From: Ferrovibrio sp036381655
GTDB lineage: Bacteria; Pseudomonadota; Alphaproteobacteria; Ferrovibrionales; Ferrovibrionaceae
Reading direction: 5' to 3'
NCBI RefSeq assembly: GCF_036381655.1
Contig: NZ_DASVCJ010000037.1
Coordinates: forward strand, 1-64,000
DNA length: 64,000 nt
How positions within the stretch are numbered: the stretch's first letter is position 1; each line of letters opens with the position of its first letter. The notes beneath the pieces were generated by a model. That model worked only from the letters and a program-made list of their open reading frames with translations, was not told the DNA's origin and searched no databases. The position numbers were made by a program, and so were the translations under genes. Below are positions 33,090 through 42,326 of the stretch, piece after piece.

Positions 33090-35738
33090 TCACTGGGCAG
33101 GGCTGCCCTGCGAGCCGATCTCGGCCTGCGCGGGCGGCTGCGGCGCCGGCGCCGGGACGGTCTTGCTCGGCGGCTTCGGCGCCACGTTGATCGCCGCCAG
33201 GACCAGCGAGGCCCAATAGGGCACCGATTGCGCCCACATGACGACCGCCCAGAGCCGCGCTTCTGGATCTTCGCCGCCCTGGAAATTCCACATGGCGATG
33301 CCGGCCAGCACCAGCAGCGCGCCGAGCAGCGTTTCCTCCTGCGCCATGATCAGCGCCTGCAGGAAAGCCGGCTGGTCCTCATGCTTGGGCGTGCGGATGA
33401 ACGGCAGCTTCGAGGTGAACAGGCCGAAGATCATCGCCCGCGCGATCGTATAGGTCAGCGCCAGGCCGGCAAGGCCGGCCCCCATGCGCTGGCGGAAAGT
33501 GCAGGGCACGCGTATCTTATAGAGCCAGAGGAACTGCGCCAGCTTGGCGCCGAACACCGCCACCACGGGCAGCAGGAACAGCGCCAGCGGCAGTTCGAAA
33601 TATTTCGGCAGGGTCATGACGCCGACCGTCCAGATCAGCGAGGCGATGGCGAAGACCAGGCCCAGCGCATCGGCGAACCACGGCATCCAGCCGGTGATGA
33701 AGTGATAGCGCTGCATCGGGTCGAGCTTGCGATCCGCCCCCGGCAGCATGTCGCGCCAATGCCGCTTCATGATCTGCACCGCACCATAGGCCCAGCGGAA
33801 GCGCTGGCTCTTGTAGCCGGCGAAGCTGTCCGGCGTCAGCCCATAGCCGAAGCGGCGGTCGGTATAGACCGAATGCCAGCCGCCGGCGAGCAGGCGCAGG
33901 CCCATCTCGGCATCCTCGCAGATGCACCATTCCGCCCAGGGGCCGACATGCTCGATGGCGGCGCGGCGGATCAGCGTCATCGTGCCGTGCTGGATGATGG
34001 CGTCGCGCTCGTTGCGCTGAACCATGCCGATCTGGAAGAAGCCGGCATATTCCCAGTTGATGAATTCCTTGAAGCGGTCGTTCTTCCAGTCGTGATGATC
34101 CTGCGGCGCCTGCACGAAGCCGATATCGGCCCGGTCGAAATACGGCACCAGCGACTTCAGCCAATCCGGCTCGATCAGGTAGTCGGCGTCGATCACGCCG
34201 ATGATCTCGGCATCCTTGGCGGTATGGCGCAGCGCGAAATTCAGCGCGCCGGCCTTGAAGCCCTTCAGCGGCGCGACATGGAAGAAACGGAAACGCTCGC
34301 CGAGCTGTTTGCAGTATTCCTCGATGGGACGCCAGACCTTCTCGTCCTTGGTGTTGTTGTCGATGATCAGGACTTCGAAATTCGGATAATCCAGCCGCGC
34401 CAGCGCATCGAGCGTCTTCTTCAGCATCTCCGGCGGCTCGTTATAGGCCGGGACGTGGATCGACACCTTCGGCCAGCTGCGCTCGATATCGGTCTTGAAG
34501 GGAAGGAAATGCCGCTTGCGCCGGCTCGACCAGATCACCTCCGACATTTCCAGCCCTTCGGCCAGCACGACGAGGAACAGCATGAACAGCAGCGGCAGCA
34601 GCATCGCCCACATCACCGCGATGCCGGGGCTCATATAGGTGCGCAGGCCGGAATCGATCACCATGACGATGGCGCTGGTCACCAGCTGGATCAGCGCGAC
34701 GAAGAAGACGCGGCCGATGAAGCGCAGCTCCGCCCAGCGCGCCAGGAACCAGGCCATCAGCGGCAGCGCCAGCAGCACGGAAGCCGCCGCGAGCTGCGGC
34801 CAGTTCGGGCGGTTGCTGACCGGGCCGACCATGGGGAACTTCGGCGTGCGATCGGCGGTATAAAGACCCCAATATGCGCCGACGCTGCCTTCGATATTGC
34901 GCTTCCAGGGCTGGTCGAAGGCTTCCTGGACGTAATAGTCGAGCCCGCGCTGGTTGGCGATGTTGAGGAACAGGCGCAGGAAGGAGGCCTGGCTGGTCGG
35001 GCTCGGCACCGCGTCGCGGCGGATGCGGCCTTCGGAGGGCCAGCCGACCTCGGTGATCACCACCTTCTTGGTCGGGTAGGCGTCCTTGACCTGCTGATAG
35101 CGCTCCAGCGCGTATTCGACCGCCTTCTCCGGCGACTGGCCTTCCCAATACGGCAGAAGATGGATGGCGATGTAATCGACTTCCTTGCCGAGCTGCGGAT
35201 AGCGTAGCCAGATGTCCCAGGTCTCGGCGGTGGAGACTTCGACATGCTTGCCGCGATTGGCCAGCTCGGTGCGCACCCGCCGGATATACTGGATCAGATC
35301 CTGGAGCGGCATGTCGGCGCGCAGCAAGGTTTCGTTGCCGACCAGCACGCGATGTACGTTGTTCTGGGTATCGGCGATGCGGACGAGGTTCTCGATTTCC
35401 TTCTCGTTGCGGTCCAGCCGGTTGTCCAGCCAGGTGCCCTGCATCACCTCGAGGCCGTAGCGCCCGGCGATCTCGGCGATCTTGCCCTGGCCGTCCAGCG
35501 TCGAATAGGTGCGGACTTGCCGCACCTGGCCGGCGAGGATCTGCATGTCCTGCTCGATTTCCTCATCGGACGGGAATTTGCCGGCGCGCGGATCCTGATC
35601 GGCACGGAACGGCGTGTAGTCGACGCCGCTGATCACTTGGCCCCAGGGCCGCGGCTCGACGGGCCAGTTGAGATAGGCCCATCCGGCAAGATTGAGGACG
35701 GCAACGAGGAGAAGGACGACAAGTCCCGAATAGCGCAT
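33090..35738 (-). CDS. ndvB: NdvB-like glucan synthase: GH17 fused to GT2
   Basis: About 882 aa from ATG 35738 (an ATG at 35783 is also open). An N-terminal TM helix precedes a GH17 domain (about 35-320; VLVGNETLLRAD and ITEVGWPSEG carry the Glu pair). After TM helices comes a family 2 glycosyltransferase domain (about 430-690) with HVPAYNEPPEML, IGVIDADYLI (DxD), ICEDAEMGLRLL and the QRFRWAYGAVQ processive motif, then more TM helices and a Pro-rich tail. It fits the beta-1,3-glucan synthase NdvB of Bradyrhizobium and Azospirillum, using UDP-glucose at the inner membrane. Products protect cells at low osmolarity and help host interaction. Confidence 0.85.
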   Translation of the reverse strand: MRYSGLVVLLLVAVLNLAGWAYLNWPVEPRPWGQVISGVDYTPFRADQDPRAGKFPSDEEIEQDMQILAGQVRQVRTYSTLDGQGKIAEIAGRYGLEVMQGTWLDNRLDRNEKEIENLVRIADTQNNVHRVLVGNETLLRADMPLQDLIQYIRRVRTELANRGKHVEVSTAETWDIWLRYPQLGKEVDYIAIHLLPYWEGQSPEKAVEYALERYQQVKDAYPTKKVVITEVGWPSEGRIRRDAVPSPTSQASFLRLFLNIANQRGLDYYVQEAFDQPWKRNIEGSVGAYWGLYTADRTPKFPMVGPVSNRPNWPQLAAASVLLALPLMAWFLARWAELRFIGRVFFVALIQLVTSAIVMVIDSGLRTYMSPGIAVMWAMLLPLLFMLFLVVLAEGLEMSEVIWSSRRKRHFLPFKTDIERSWPKVSIHVPAYNEPPEMLKKTLDALARLDYPNFEVLIIDNNTKDEKVWRPIEEYCKQLGERFRFFHVAPLKGFKAGALNFALRHTAKDAEIIGVIDADYLIEPDWLKSLVPYFDRADIGFVQAPQDHHDWKNDRFKEFINWEYAGFFQIGMVQRNERDAIIQHGTMTLIRRAAIEHVGPWAEWCICEDAEMGLRLLAGGWHSVYTDRRFGYGLTPDSFAGYKSQRFRWAYGAVQIMKRHWRDMLPGADRKLDPMQRYHFITGWMPWFADALGLVFAIASLIWTVGVMTLPKYFELPLALFLLPVVAVFGAKLAQFLWLYKIRVPCTFRQRMGAGLAGLALTYTIARAMIFGLFTSKLPFIRTPKHEDQPAFLQALIMAQEETLLGALLVLAGIAMWNFQGGEDPEARLWAVVMWAQSVPYWASLVLAAINVAPKPPSKTVPAPAPQPPAQAEIGSQGSPAQ

Positions 35739-35795
35739 GGCTGCCCTTGGCAGATATGAGGTGACCTTGCCGGCAGCAACCATCGACCGGCCAAC

Positions 35796-35811
35796 CTGCC
35801 CGCTCGGGCAG
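35796..35811. other. Short hairpin upstream of ndvB
   Basis: CTGCCCG-CT-CGGGCAG lies 58-73 bp upstream of the ndvB ATG. It may be a leader hairpin; nothing else is notable in the 195-bp gap to the Lrp gene. Confidence 0.25.
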
Positions 35812-35933
35812 TCTCTAGGCGGTCAATATGGCGGCTTTGCGGCGGACGGCGGACTATACGGTGACGCCGAAATAGAGTCGAGAGGACGGTACGTTATCGT
35901 GCGTTCGGGCCCGCGGCTGACGAAATCTCCTGG

Positions 35934-36425
35934 CTAGCTGTCCGCTTTGGCGAGATGAGACAGCGGCAGAGGCGCATCGGTCTTCACCGGACGGATGACG
36001 AAGTTCGAGCGGATATCCTTGACCATCGGCAGCGACAACAAGCGCTGGGTCAGCAACTCCTCGTAGGCCGCTAAATCCGGTACGACGACTTCGGCGACGA
36101 AATCCGGCTCGCCAGAAACCATATTGACCGCGACGACCTCCGGGATCGCCTGCAGAAGCTGCTGGTGGAGCGCCGCGTTCTCGGTGGAATGCCGTTCCAC
36201 CTTGATCTCGACGTAAATGGTCAGCCCCAGGCCCAGCCGGCGGCGGTCAAGTACCGCCCGGTAGCCGCGGATATAGCCTTCCTGCTCCAGCCGCCGGACC
36301 CGGCGCAGGCAGGGCGACGGCGAAAGGCCGACCCGCTCGGCCAGTTCCACATTGCTCAGCCGACCGTCCTCCTGCAGCGCCGAGAGGATCTTCCAGTCGA
36401 ACACGTCCAGGTCAGGATTTGGCAT
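35934..36425 (-). CDS. Lrp/AsnC-family transcriptional regulator
   Basis: A 163-aa regulator with an N-terminal winged helix (about 5-60; LDVFDWKILSALQEDGRLSNVELAERVGLSPSPCLRRV is the family pattern) and a C-terminal RAM ligand domain (about 70-150). It is divergent from an EamA exporter and an aminotransferase, which it probably controls in response to an amino acid. The 132-bp spacer is A+T-rich with TATATA-like runs suited to promoters. Confidence 0.9.
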   Translation of the reverse strand: MPNPDLDVFDWKILSALQEDGRLSNVELAERVGLSPSPCLRRVRRLEQEGYIRGYRAVLDRRRLGLGLTIYVEIKVERHSTENAALHQQLLQAIPEVVAVNMVSGEPDFVAEVVVPDLAAYEELLTQRLLSLPMVKDIRSNFVIRPVKTDAPLPLSHLAKADS

Positions 36426-36557
36426 AATCTGCCTCTTGCAAAGAATAATCTGCGTATATATTGCCGAAATATCCTACAGAAGGGCATAAATAGCAAGGAC
36501 ATGCCCTGCCCTTCCGCGCCATGGTAAGCCCATCGCAAACGCTTCCAGGAGCCCCCC

Positions 36558-37505
36558 ATGTCCGTCGATACCTGCCTTCCCGCAACCGCCGCCCTCAGCC
36601 GGGCCGAACCGGACCGGACCCGCCTGCTGGGGGCTGCCGCCGCGCTGTTCACCGTCGTGCTCTGGGCGGCGGGCATGGTCGCAACCCGCTTTGGCGTGAC
36701 CGGCTCGCTGTCGCTTTACGACGTCGTCTTCCTGCGGCTCGTGCTGCCCGCCCTGCTGCTGCTCCCCCTGCTGTGGCGGTCGGCCCGCGCCGAAGCCTTC
36801 CGCGGCATTTCCCGCCCGGTGCTCGCCGTCCTGGCGATCGGAGCCGGGGTTCCCTTCATGCTGGTCAGCAGCGCCGGAATGGTCTTCGCTCCGGCCGCCC
36901 ATGCCGGAGCGCTCATGCCCGGCGTCATGCCGCTGTTCGCCGCCCTGCTCGCCCTGCTGCTGCTGGGCGAGCGGTTCAATGCCGCCCGCAAGGCCGGCAT
37001 CCTTCTGATGCTGCTGGGCGCCGTCGCCGTTGGCGGCCATCAGGTGGTTAACGGCACCACCGGCGCCTGGCGCGGCGATCTTTTGTTCATCACAGCCGGC
37101 GCGATGTGGGCGTCCTACACCATCGCCATGAAAAAGAGCGGCCTCACCGCCTGGCAGGCGGTCGCCCTGATCTATGTCTCGTCCTTTATCCTCTATGCTC
37201 CGGTCTATCTTCTCTGGCTCGACAGCCGCCTGCCGGCCGCGCCGGTTTCGGAGATCGCGGTGCAGCTGGTGCAGTCGGTCGCCTCAGGCCTGCTCAGCAT
37301 GGCGGCCTATGGCTTTGCCGTGCGCCGGCTCGGCGCCGCCGGCGCGGCCGCTTTCGGCGCCCTCACTCCGGCGCTGACGGCGCTCATGGCGATTCCCCTT
37401 CTGGGCGAATGGCCGGATACGGCGACCTGGAGCGGCATCGCCGCCGTCAGCTTCGGCGTCGCGCTGGCCAACGGCGTCTTCGCCAGACGGCCCCGGCCGG
37501 CATGA
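36558..37505 (+). CDS. EamA/DMT-family transporter
   Basis: This 315-aa protein has ten TM helices in two EamA halves, beginning LGAAAALFTVVLWAAGMVATR and DLLFITAGAMWASYTIAMKKSG, with the half-ends LLALLLLGERF and TALMAIPLLGEWP. It is an inner-membrane exporter. AGGAGC precedes the start. It overlaps a possible ATG of the aminotransferase gene (ATGA), and an Lrp gene is divergent, so amino-acid export or homeostasis is a reasonable guess. Confidence 0.85.
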   Translation: MSVDTCLPATAALSRAEPDRTRLLGAAAALFTVVLWAAGMVATRFGVTGSLSLYDVVFLRLVLPALLLLPLLWRSARAEAFRGISRPVLAVLAIGAGVPFMLVSSAGMVFAPAAHAGALMPGVMPLFAALLALLLLGERFNAARKAGILLMLLGAVAVGGHQVVNGTTGAWRGDLLFITAGAMWASYTIAMKKSGLTAWQAVALIYVSSFILYAPVYLLWLDSRLPAAPVSEIAVQLVQSVASGLLSMAAYGFAVRRLGAAGAAAFGALTPALTALMAIPLLGEWPDTATWSGIAAVSFGVALANGVFARRPRPA

Positions 37506-37540
37506 ACATCCTGGTTTCACCATCTGAGCAACGACCGACC

Positions 37541-38733
37541 ATGTCCAAGCATAGCGACCGCGACTTTCCGATCCCGCAGCCCTCGCCCCGCAGCGACCTC
37601 GAGATCTACCGCATGTGGGAGATCTTCAAGGCGGTGAATGCGCGGGTGCAGGCCGGCGGCGAGGTCGTCAACCTGCTGGTCGGCGAGCCGACCTTTCCGC
37701 CGCCGCAACGCGCCGTGGCGGCGGCGCAGGCCGCGCTGCAGAAGGGCCGCGGGCTCGGCTATACCGAAGCGCTCGGGATCGACGCGCTGCGCCAGGGCAT
37801 CGCGCGGCTTTACCGGCGGCGCTATGGCCTTACGATCCCGGCGGAGCGCATCGCCGTCACCATCGGCACGTCATCGGGCTTCATGCTGGCCTTCCTGGCC
37901 GCCTTCGAGGCCGGGCAGACCGTCGCCGTGGTCGAGCCGAGCTACCCGGCCTATCGCGGCACGCTGAAAGCGGTGAATCTCGATGCCTACCGTCTCGGGA
38001 CCGATGCCAGCACGCGCTATCAGGTGACACCGGCGCTGATCGAGGCGCTGCCCGAGCATGTCGCCGGCGTGGTAGTGGCCAGCCCTGCCAATCCGACCGG
38101 AACCAAGCTTTCCGCCCGGGACCTGAAAGCCGTCTACGAGGCGTGCCGCCGGCGCGGCCTGTGGCTGATCGTCGACGAACTCTATCACGGCGTCACCTTC
38201 GAGCAGCCGGCCGGCAGCGTGCTGGCGGCGGGCGACGAGGTGATCGTCGTCAACGGCTTCTCCAAATACTGGGCATGACCGGATGGCGCATCGGCTGGCT
38301 GGTGCTGCCCGAGCGGCTGGTGCCGCGCATCGAGGCGCTGGCCGGCAGCCTGCAGATTTCGGCGCCGACGCTGTCGCAGATTGCCGCGCTCGCGGCGCTT
38401 GACAGCGACGAGGAGATGAATGCCCGGGTGCAGCTCTATCGCCGCAACCGCGACCGGCTGCTGGCGGCCTTGCCGCGGCTTGGCGTGAGGCGTTTCGCAC
38501 CGCCGGACGGAGCATTCTATCTGTATGTCGATGTCGGCGATTTCACCGGCGATTCCGTCGCCTTCTGCCGCCGCATGCTGGACGAGACCGGCGTGGTCGC
38601 CGCCCCCGGCGTCGATTTCGACACCGCGCAAGGCGAACGTTACCTGCGCTTCTCCTTCTGCATGGAAGAGGCGGTGATCGACGAAGCGATCAGGCGCCTG
38701 GAGCCGTGGTTCGCCAGGCTGAACAGACGGTAA
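37541..38733 (+). pseudogene. PLP-dependent aminotransferase, frameshifted
   Basis: A class I/II aminotransferase of about 397 aa is split in two reading frames. The first 246 codons run to TGA at 38276-38278 and include VVASPANPTGTKLSARDL, IVDELYHGVTF and the PLP-Lys motif NGFSKYW. The remainder continues in the next frame as MTGWRIGWLVLPERLV, the normal next block, up to 38733. Loss of one C at about 38273-38275 explains this. Both halves are otherwise intact, so it is a recent mutation or a sequence error. An alternative start is ATG 37502, coupled to the exporter stop. Substrate is unknown; the Lrp gene nearby suggests an amino acid. Confidence 0.85.
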
Positions 38734-38752
38734 AGGCCCGCTCTCCATCGTT

Positions 38753-38766
38753 CCCGCGATAGCGGG
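38753..38766. terminator. Hairpin between aminotransferase and rlmI
   Basis: CCCGC-GATA-GCGGG lies between two convergent genes. The surrounding CGTTCCCGCGATAGCGGG resembles the dispersed palindromes common in alphaproteobacterial intergenic DNA (see 47375-47408). It may act as a two-way terminator. Confidence 0.4.
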
Positions 38767-38782
38767 CATGACGATCGGTCCG

Positions 38783-39970
38783 TCAATCCAGCTGCAGCAC
38801 CTGCCATTTCAGATAAGCGCTTTCCGGCAGATGCGGATGCATCGGATGATCCGGCCCGGCGCCGCCGGACAGCACGATGCGGCCCTGGCGTCCGGCCTGG
38901 CTCAGGCCGATCGACACTTCCCTGGCGAAAAGATCGCCGGGCAGCAGATGCGCGCAGCAGGCGACGAACCAGAAGCCGCCCGGCGCCACCAGCGGCGCGG
39001 CCAGCTTGGCAAGCTTGCGATAGGCGCGGCTGCCCGGACCAAGATCCTTGCGGCTTTTGACGAAGTTGGGCGGATCGGTGATCACCACGCCGAAGCGTTC
39101 GCCCTGCAGCTTCTCCAGCGCCGCGAAGGCATCGCCCTTCTCGAACCGGGCAACATGATCGAGCCGGTTCGCCGTCGCCGCCTGGCTGGCCAGGTCGATG
39201 CCGAGTTCGGAACGATCGATGCCGCGCACCGATCGCGCGCCGGCCTTGGCCGCGGTCAGCGCGAAGGCGCCGATATGGCAATAGCAGTCGAGCACGTCCT
39301 GGCCGCGGCTGAGTTGGGCCAGCCTGGCGCGGGCCTCGGCGAGATCGTAATACCAGCCCGTCTTCTGCCCCTGCAGCAGATCGAGCGGGAAATGCACGCC
39401 GCCCTCTTCCACTTCTGGCTTCGGCTCGAGTTGGCCGAAGGCGAGGTCGATGCTGGGCGCCAGCCCCTCCAATTGCCGCACGGCGGTATCGTTGCGCAGC
39501 ACCACGGCGCGCGGCGCAAACACCGCACGCAGCGCATCGAGCAAGGCCGGCGTGAGGTCGTCCGCACCCGCCGTATTGGCCTGCACGGTGAACACATCGC
39601 CGTAGCGGTCGATGACGAATCCGGGAAAGCCGTCCGCCTCGGCATGCGCGAGCCGATAATAGGGCTGCGAAAAAAACCGCTCGCGCAGCGTCAATGCGCG
39701 CCGCAGCCGCGTAGCGAGAAAGCCCGCATCTATGCGCGCGGCGGTATCCGTTGTCCATAATCGCGCTGCGATCAGGGAATGCGGATTGAAACTCGCCAGT
39801 CCGATATCGCCGCCATGCGCGTCAATGAGGCGGACGATGCAACCGGACGGCAGCGCTTTCGCCTTAGCGTCGATCTCGATCTCGTTGGAGTAAACCCAGG
39901 GGTGACCACCCCTAACACGGCGCTCTTCGCGCGCTTTCACGCGCAGGACGGGCAGCGTCGAAGCAGGCAT
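38783..39970 (-). CDS. rlmI: 23S rRNA m5C methyltransferase RlmI-like
   Basis: From ATG 39970, with GAGG eight bases upstream, this is a 395-aa SAM-dependent methyltransferase. A PUA RNA-binding domain fills residues 1-75 (RRVRGGHPWVYSNEI), followed by the central fold and a Rossmann methyltransferase domain with VLDCYCHIGAFALTAA (SAM site), ITDPPNFVKSRKDL (motif IV) and the Cys motif VACCAHLL. RlmI methylates C1962 of 23S rRNA in E. coli. It is divergent from the HIT gene. Confidence 0.88.
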   Translation of the reverse strand: MPASTLPVLRVKAREERRVRGGHPWVYSNEIEIDAKAKALPSGCIVRLIDAHGGDIGLASFNPHSLIAARLWTTDTAARIDAGFLATRLRRALTLRERFFSQPYYRLAHAEADGFPGFVIDRYGDVFTVQANTAGADDLTPALLDALRAVFAPRAVVLRNDTAVRQLEGLAPSIDLAFGQLEPKPEVEEGGVHFPLDLLQGQKTGWYYDLAEARARLAQLSRGQDVLDCYCHIGAFALTAAKAGARSVRGIDRSELGIDLASQAATANRLDHVARFEKGDAFAALEKLQGERFGVVITDPPNFVKSRKDLGPGSRAYRKLAKLAAPLVAPGGFWFVACCAHLLPGDLFAREVSIGLSQAGRQGRIVLSGGAGPDHPMHPHLPESAYLKWQVLQLD

Positions 39971-40043
39971 GGACAAGGCCTCAAGGTTTGGTTTATCTCG
40001 CGATCCGATACCTGATCGCCGCCTGGATTGCGAGCCCTATTCG

Positions 40044-40454
40044 ATGTTTCAACTCCATGATCAATTGCGCCGCGACACGCTTGCGGTCTGCCGCATGAAA
40101 TTGTGTCTCGTGCAGTTGATGAACGATGCACAATATCCCTGGCTCATTCTCATTCCGGCGGCGGACAATCTGACCGAGATCGCCGACCTGAGCGAGAAGC
40201 AGCGCAAGCTGCTGATCAATGAGATCGCCCAGGCCGAACGCGTGCTGCAGCACATCTACAAGCCCTACAAGCTGAATGTCGGCGCGCTGGGCAACATGGT
40301 GCCGCAGCTGCACATCCACGTCATCGCCCGCTTTCAGGAGGACCCGGCCTGGCCCGCGCCGGTCTGGGGCCGCCTGCCGCCGCGTCCCTATGAGGAGGCG
40401 GCGCTGCGCGCCACGATCGCGAAGCTGCAGAACGCCTTCATCGCGCGGGTCTAG
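40044..40454 (+). CDS. HIT-family hydrolase
   Basis: A 136-aa protein from ATG 40044, the start that fits the usual HIT length; an in-frame ATG at 39969 would overlap the divergent rlmI start. The histidine triad is QLHIHVIAR (a variant His-x-His-x-x-x form of HxHxH), preceded by the MNDAQYPWLILIP block. These proteins hydrolyse dinucleoside polyphosphates such as Ap4A or related nucleotide conjugates. Confidence 0.85.
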   Translation: MFQLHDQLRRDTLAVCRMKLCLVQLMNDAQYPWLILIPAADNLTEIADLSEKQRKLLINEIAQAERVLQHIYKPYKLNVGALGNMVPQLHIHVIARFQEDPAWPAPVWGRLPPRPYEEAALRATIAKLQNAFIARV

Positions 40455-40514
40455 GCTGCCTCCCACCGCCCGCTTCGCCTAGCCAGGAGCCTGGCCCGAG
40501 CGTATAAGAGGCCT

Positions 40515-41543
40515 ATGCGCCGCCGGGATTTCCTCAACCGATCCCTCGCCTTCAGCACCGCTGCGGGTGCGGCGGCTTTCCTCGGCCCGTCCGCCGGCGC
40601 CAGCGCCGCCGAAGGCCGCTTCTTCCGCATCCTGACCGGCTCGGCCCATACCACCGCCTTCCCGGTCGGCACGACGCTGGCCACCGCGATCTCCAATCCG
40701 CCCGGCAGCCGCCCCTGCGATCGCGGCGGCTCCTGCGGCGTACCCGGCCTGATCGCGGTCGCGCTGACCAGCCCCGGCTCGCTCGCCAATATCGCCTCGG
40801 TCGCCAGCGAAAGCATCGAATCCGGCTTCGCCCAGGCCGACCTTGCCTACAGCGCCTATCAGGGCGAAGGCGTCTATTTCCGCCACAGCAAGCTGTCCAA
40901 CCTGCGGGTGCTGTCGAATCTCTATCCGGAAACCGTCCATCTGGTGGTGCGGCGCGGCAGCGGCATCGACGAGGTCCGCGACCTGGCCGGCAAGCGCGTT
41001 TCGCTGGACCGCGCGGGTTCGGGCACGCGGTTCAACGTCGAGATCATCCTCGCCGCCTACGGCCTGCGGCTGAACCAGCTCAAGGTGGTCGAAGTCGATC
41101 CGGGCGAGGCCGCCGATATGATGTCGAAGGACGAACTCGACGCCTTCTTCCTGATCTCCGGCCAGCCGGCCCCCACGGTGGGCGATCTCACCGACCGCGG
41201 CGTCGCCGATCTGGTCGCTCTGGCCGGCAAGCAGATCGACGGCGCGCTGCGCCGTCACCGCTTCTTCAGCCGCGACGTGATTCCCGCCGGCACCTATACC
41301 GACGTGAAGGAGATCAGCACGGTCAGCATCGGCATGCATTGGCTGGTGGCGGATTCGCTCGATGCCGATCTGGCCTACGAGCTGGTGCGCGCGCTGTGGC
41401 ATCCGCAGAACCGCAAGATCCTCGATGCCGGGCCGCTGATGGCGCAGAAAATCCGCCTCGGCACTGCCGTGATCGGCATTTCCGCGCCGCCCCTGCATGA
41501 CGGCGCCGCCCGCTTCTACCGCGAGCTGAACCTGATCACATGA
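40515..41543 (+). CDS. Orphan TAXI-family TRAP binding protein
   Basis: This 342-aa periplasmic protein has a twin-arginine-like signal (MRRRDFLNRSLAFSTAAG) and the TAXI pattern RILTGSAHTTAFPVGTTLATAIS, then ADLAYSAYQGEGVYF, GKRVSLDRAGSGTRFNVEIIL and IPAGTYTDVKEISTVS. It has a Cys-containing insertion, CDRGGSCGVPGL, near residue 73. No permease gene is adjacent, so it either shares a distant permease or has a sensing role. Confidence 0.85.
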   Translation: MRRRDFLNRSLAFSTAAGAAAFLGPSAGASAAEGRFFRILTGSAHTTAFPVGTTLATAISNPPGSRPCDRGGSCGVPGLIAVALTSPGSLANIASVASESIESGFAQADLAYSAYQGEGVYFRHSKLSNLRVLSNLYPETVHLVVRRGSGIDEVRDLAGKRVSLDRAGSGTRFNVEIILAAYGLRLNQLKVVEVDPGEAADMMSKDELDAFFLISGQPAPTVGDLTDRGVADLVALAGKQIDGALRRHRFFSRDVIPAGTYTDVKEISTVSIGMHWLVADSLDADLAYELVRALWHPQNRKILDAGPLMAQKIRLGTAVIGISAPPLHDGAARFYRELNLIT

Positions 41544-41550
41544 AAGCCGC

Positions 41551-42216
41551 TCAGCCCTCCGGCAGCGGCGCTTCCTTGGCCGAGGCGGCGCACCATTCCT
41601 GCATCGCCGGCCAGGCATAGATCGCATCGACATAGGCCGCCGAGATCGGATCGAGCGCCACGCCATAGGTGCGGAACCGCGTCGCCACCGGCGCGAACAT
41701 GCAATCGGTGATGCTGAAACGGCCGAACAGGAAGGGGCCGCCGCTGTCGCCGCCCTGATCGGCGCCGAAGCGGCCGCGGCAATCCTGCCAGATCTGCTGG
41801 ACGCGGGCGATGTCGGCCTTGGCCTCCTCGCTGGCTGCGCCGGCGGCCTTGCCCAGGCGGGCGATGTCCATCGGCAGATCGCGGCGCAGGGCCATGAAGC
41901 CGGCATGCATCTCGGTGGCGATGCAGCGGGCCACCGCCCGGGCGCGGGCATCCTCGGGCCAGAGCCCGGCCGCCGGGAAGGTCTCGGCCAGGTATTCGCA
42001 GATCGCCAGGCTCTCCCAGACCAGCAGGTCGCCATGCTTGAGGATCGGCACCTTGCCGGCCGGGGAATGGGCCAGAATCTTGGCCCTGGTGTCGGGATGG
42101 CGCAGGCCGATCATCACCTCGTCGAAGGCCGCGCCGGTGGCCTTGAGCGCCAGCCAGGGCCGCAGGCTCCAGCTCGAATAATTCTTGTTGCCAATGACGA
42201 GGGTAAGATCGGCCAC
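41551..42216 (-). CDS. Glutathione S-transferase family protein
   Basis: A 221-aa protein using a GTG start at 42216, supported by GGAG 7 bases upstream. The thioredoxin-fold N-domain contains YSSWSLRPWLAL (catalytic Ser region) and GKVPILKHGDLLVWESLAICEYL (cis-Pro and the glutathione-contact Glu-Ser). The helical C-domain follows with ITDCMFAPVATRF. It is convergent with the TAXI binding protein and divergent from the aminopeptidase. Confidence 0.85.
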   Translation of the reverse strand: MADLTLVIGNKNYSSWSLRPWLALKATGAAFDEVMIGLRHPDTRAKILAHSPAGKVPILKHGDLLVWESLAICEYLAETFPAAGLWPEDARARAVARCIATEMHAGFMALRRDLPMDIARLGKAAGAASEEAKADIARVQQIWQDCRGRFGADQGGDSGGPFLFGRFSITDCMFAPVATRFRTYGVALDPISAAYVDAIYAWPAMQEWCAASAKEAPLPEG

Positions 42217-42326
42217 GTCCCGCTCCGTATTTCGTTGCCAGGCTGCAGCCCTTATAACCGAGGAGGCGTTTCCGTCCCAGAGTGGATATCCCGAGTTCAA
42301 TCCTGACGTCCTGCCGAGGCCTGCCC

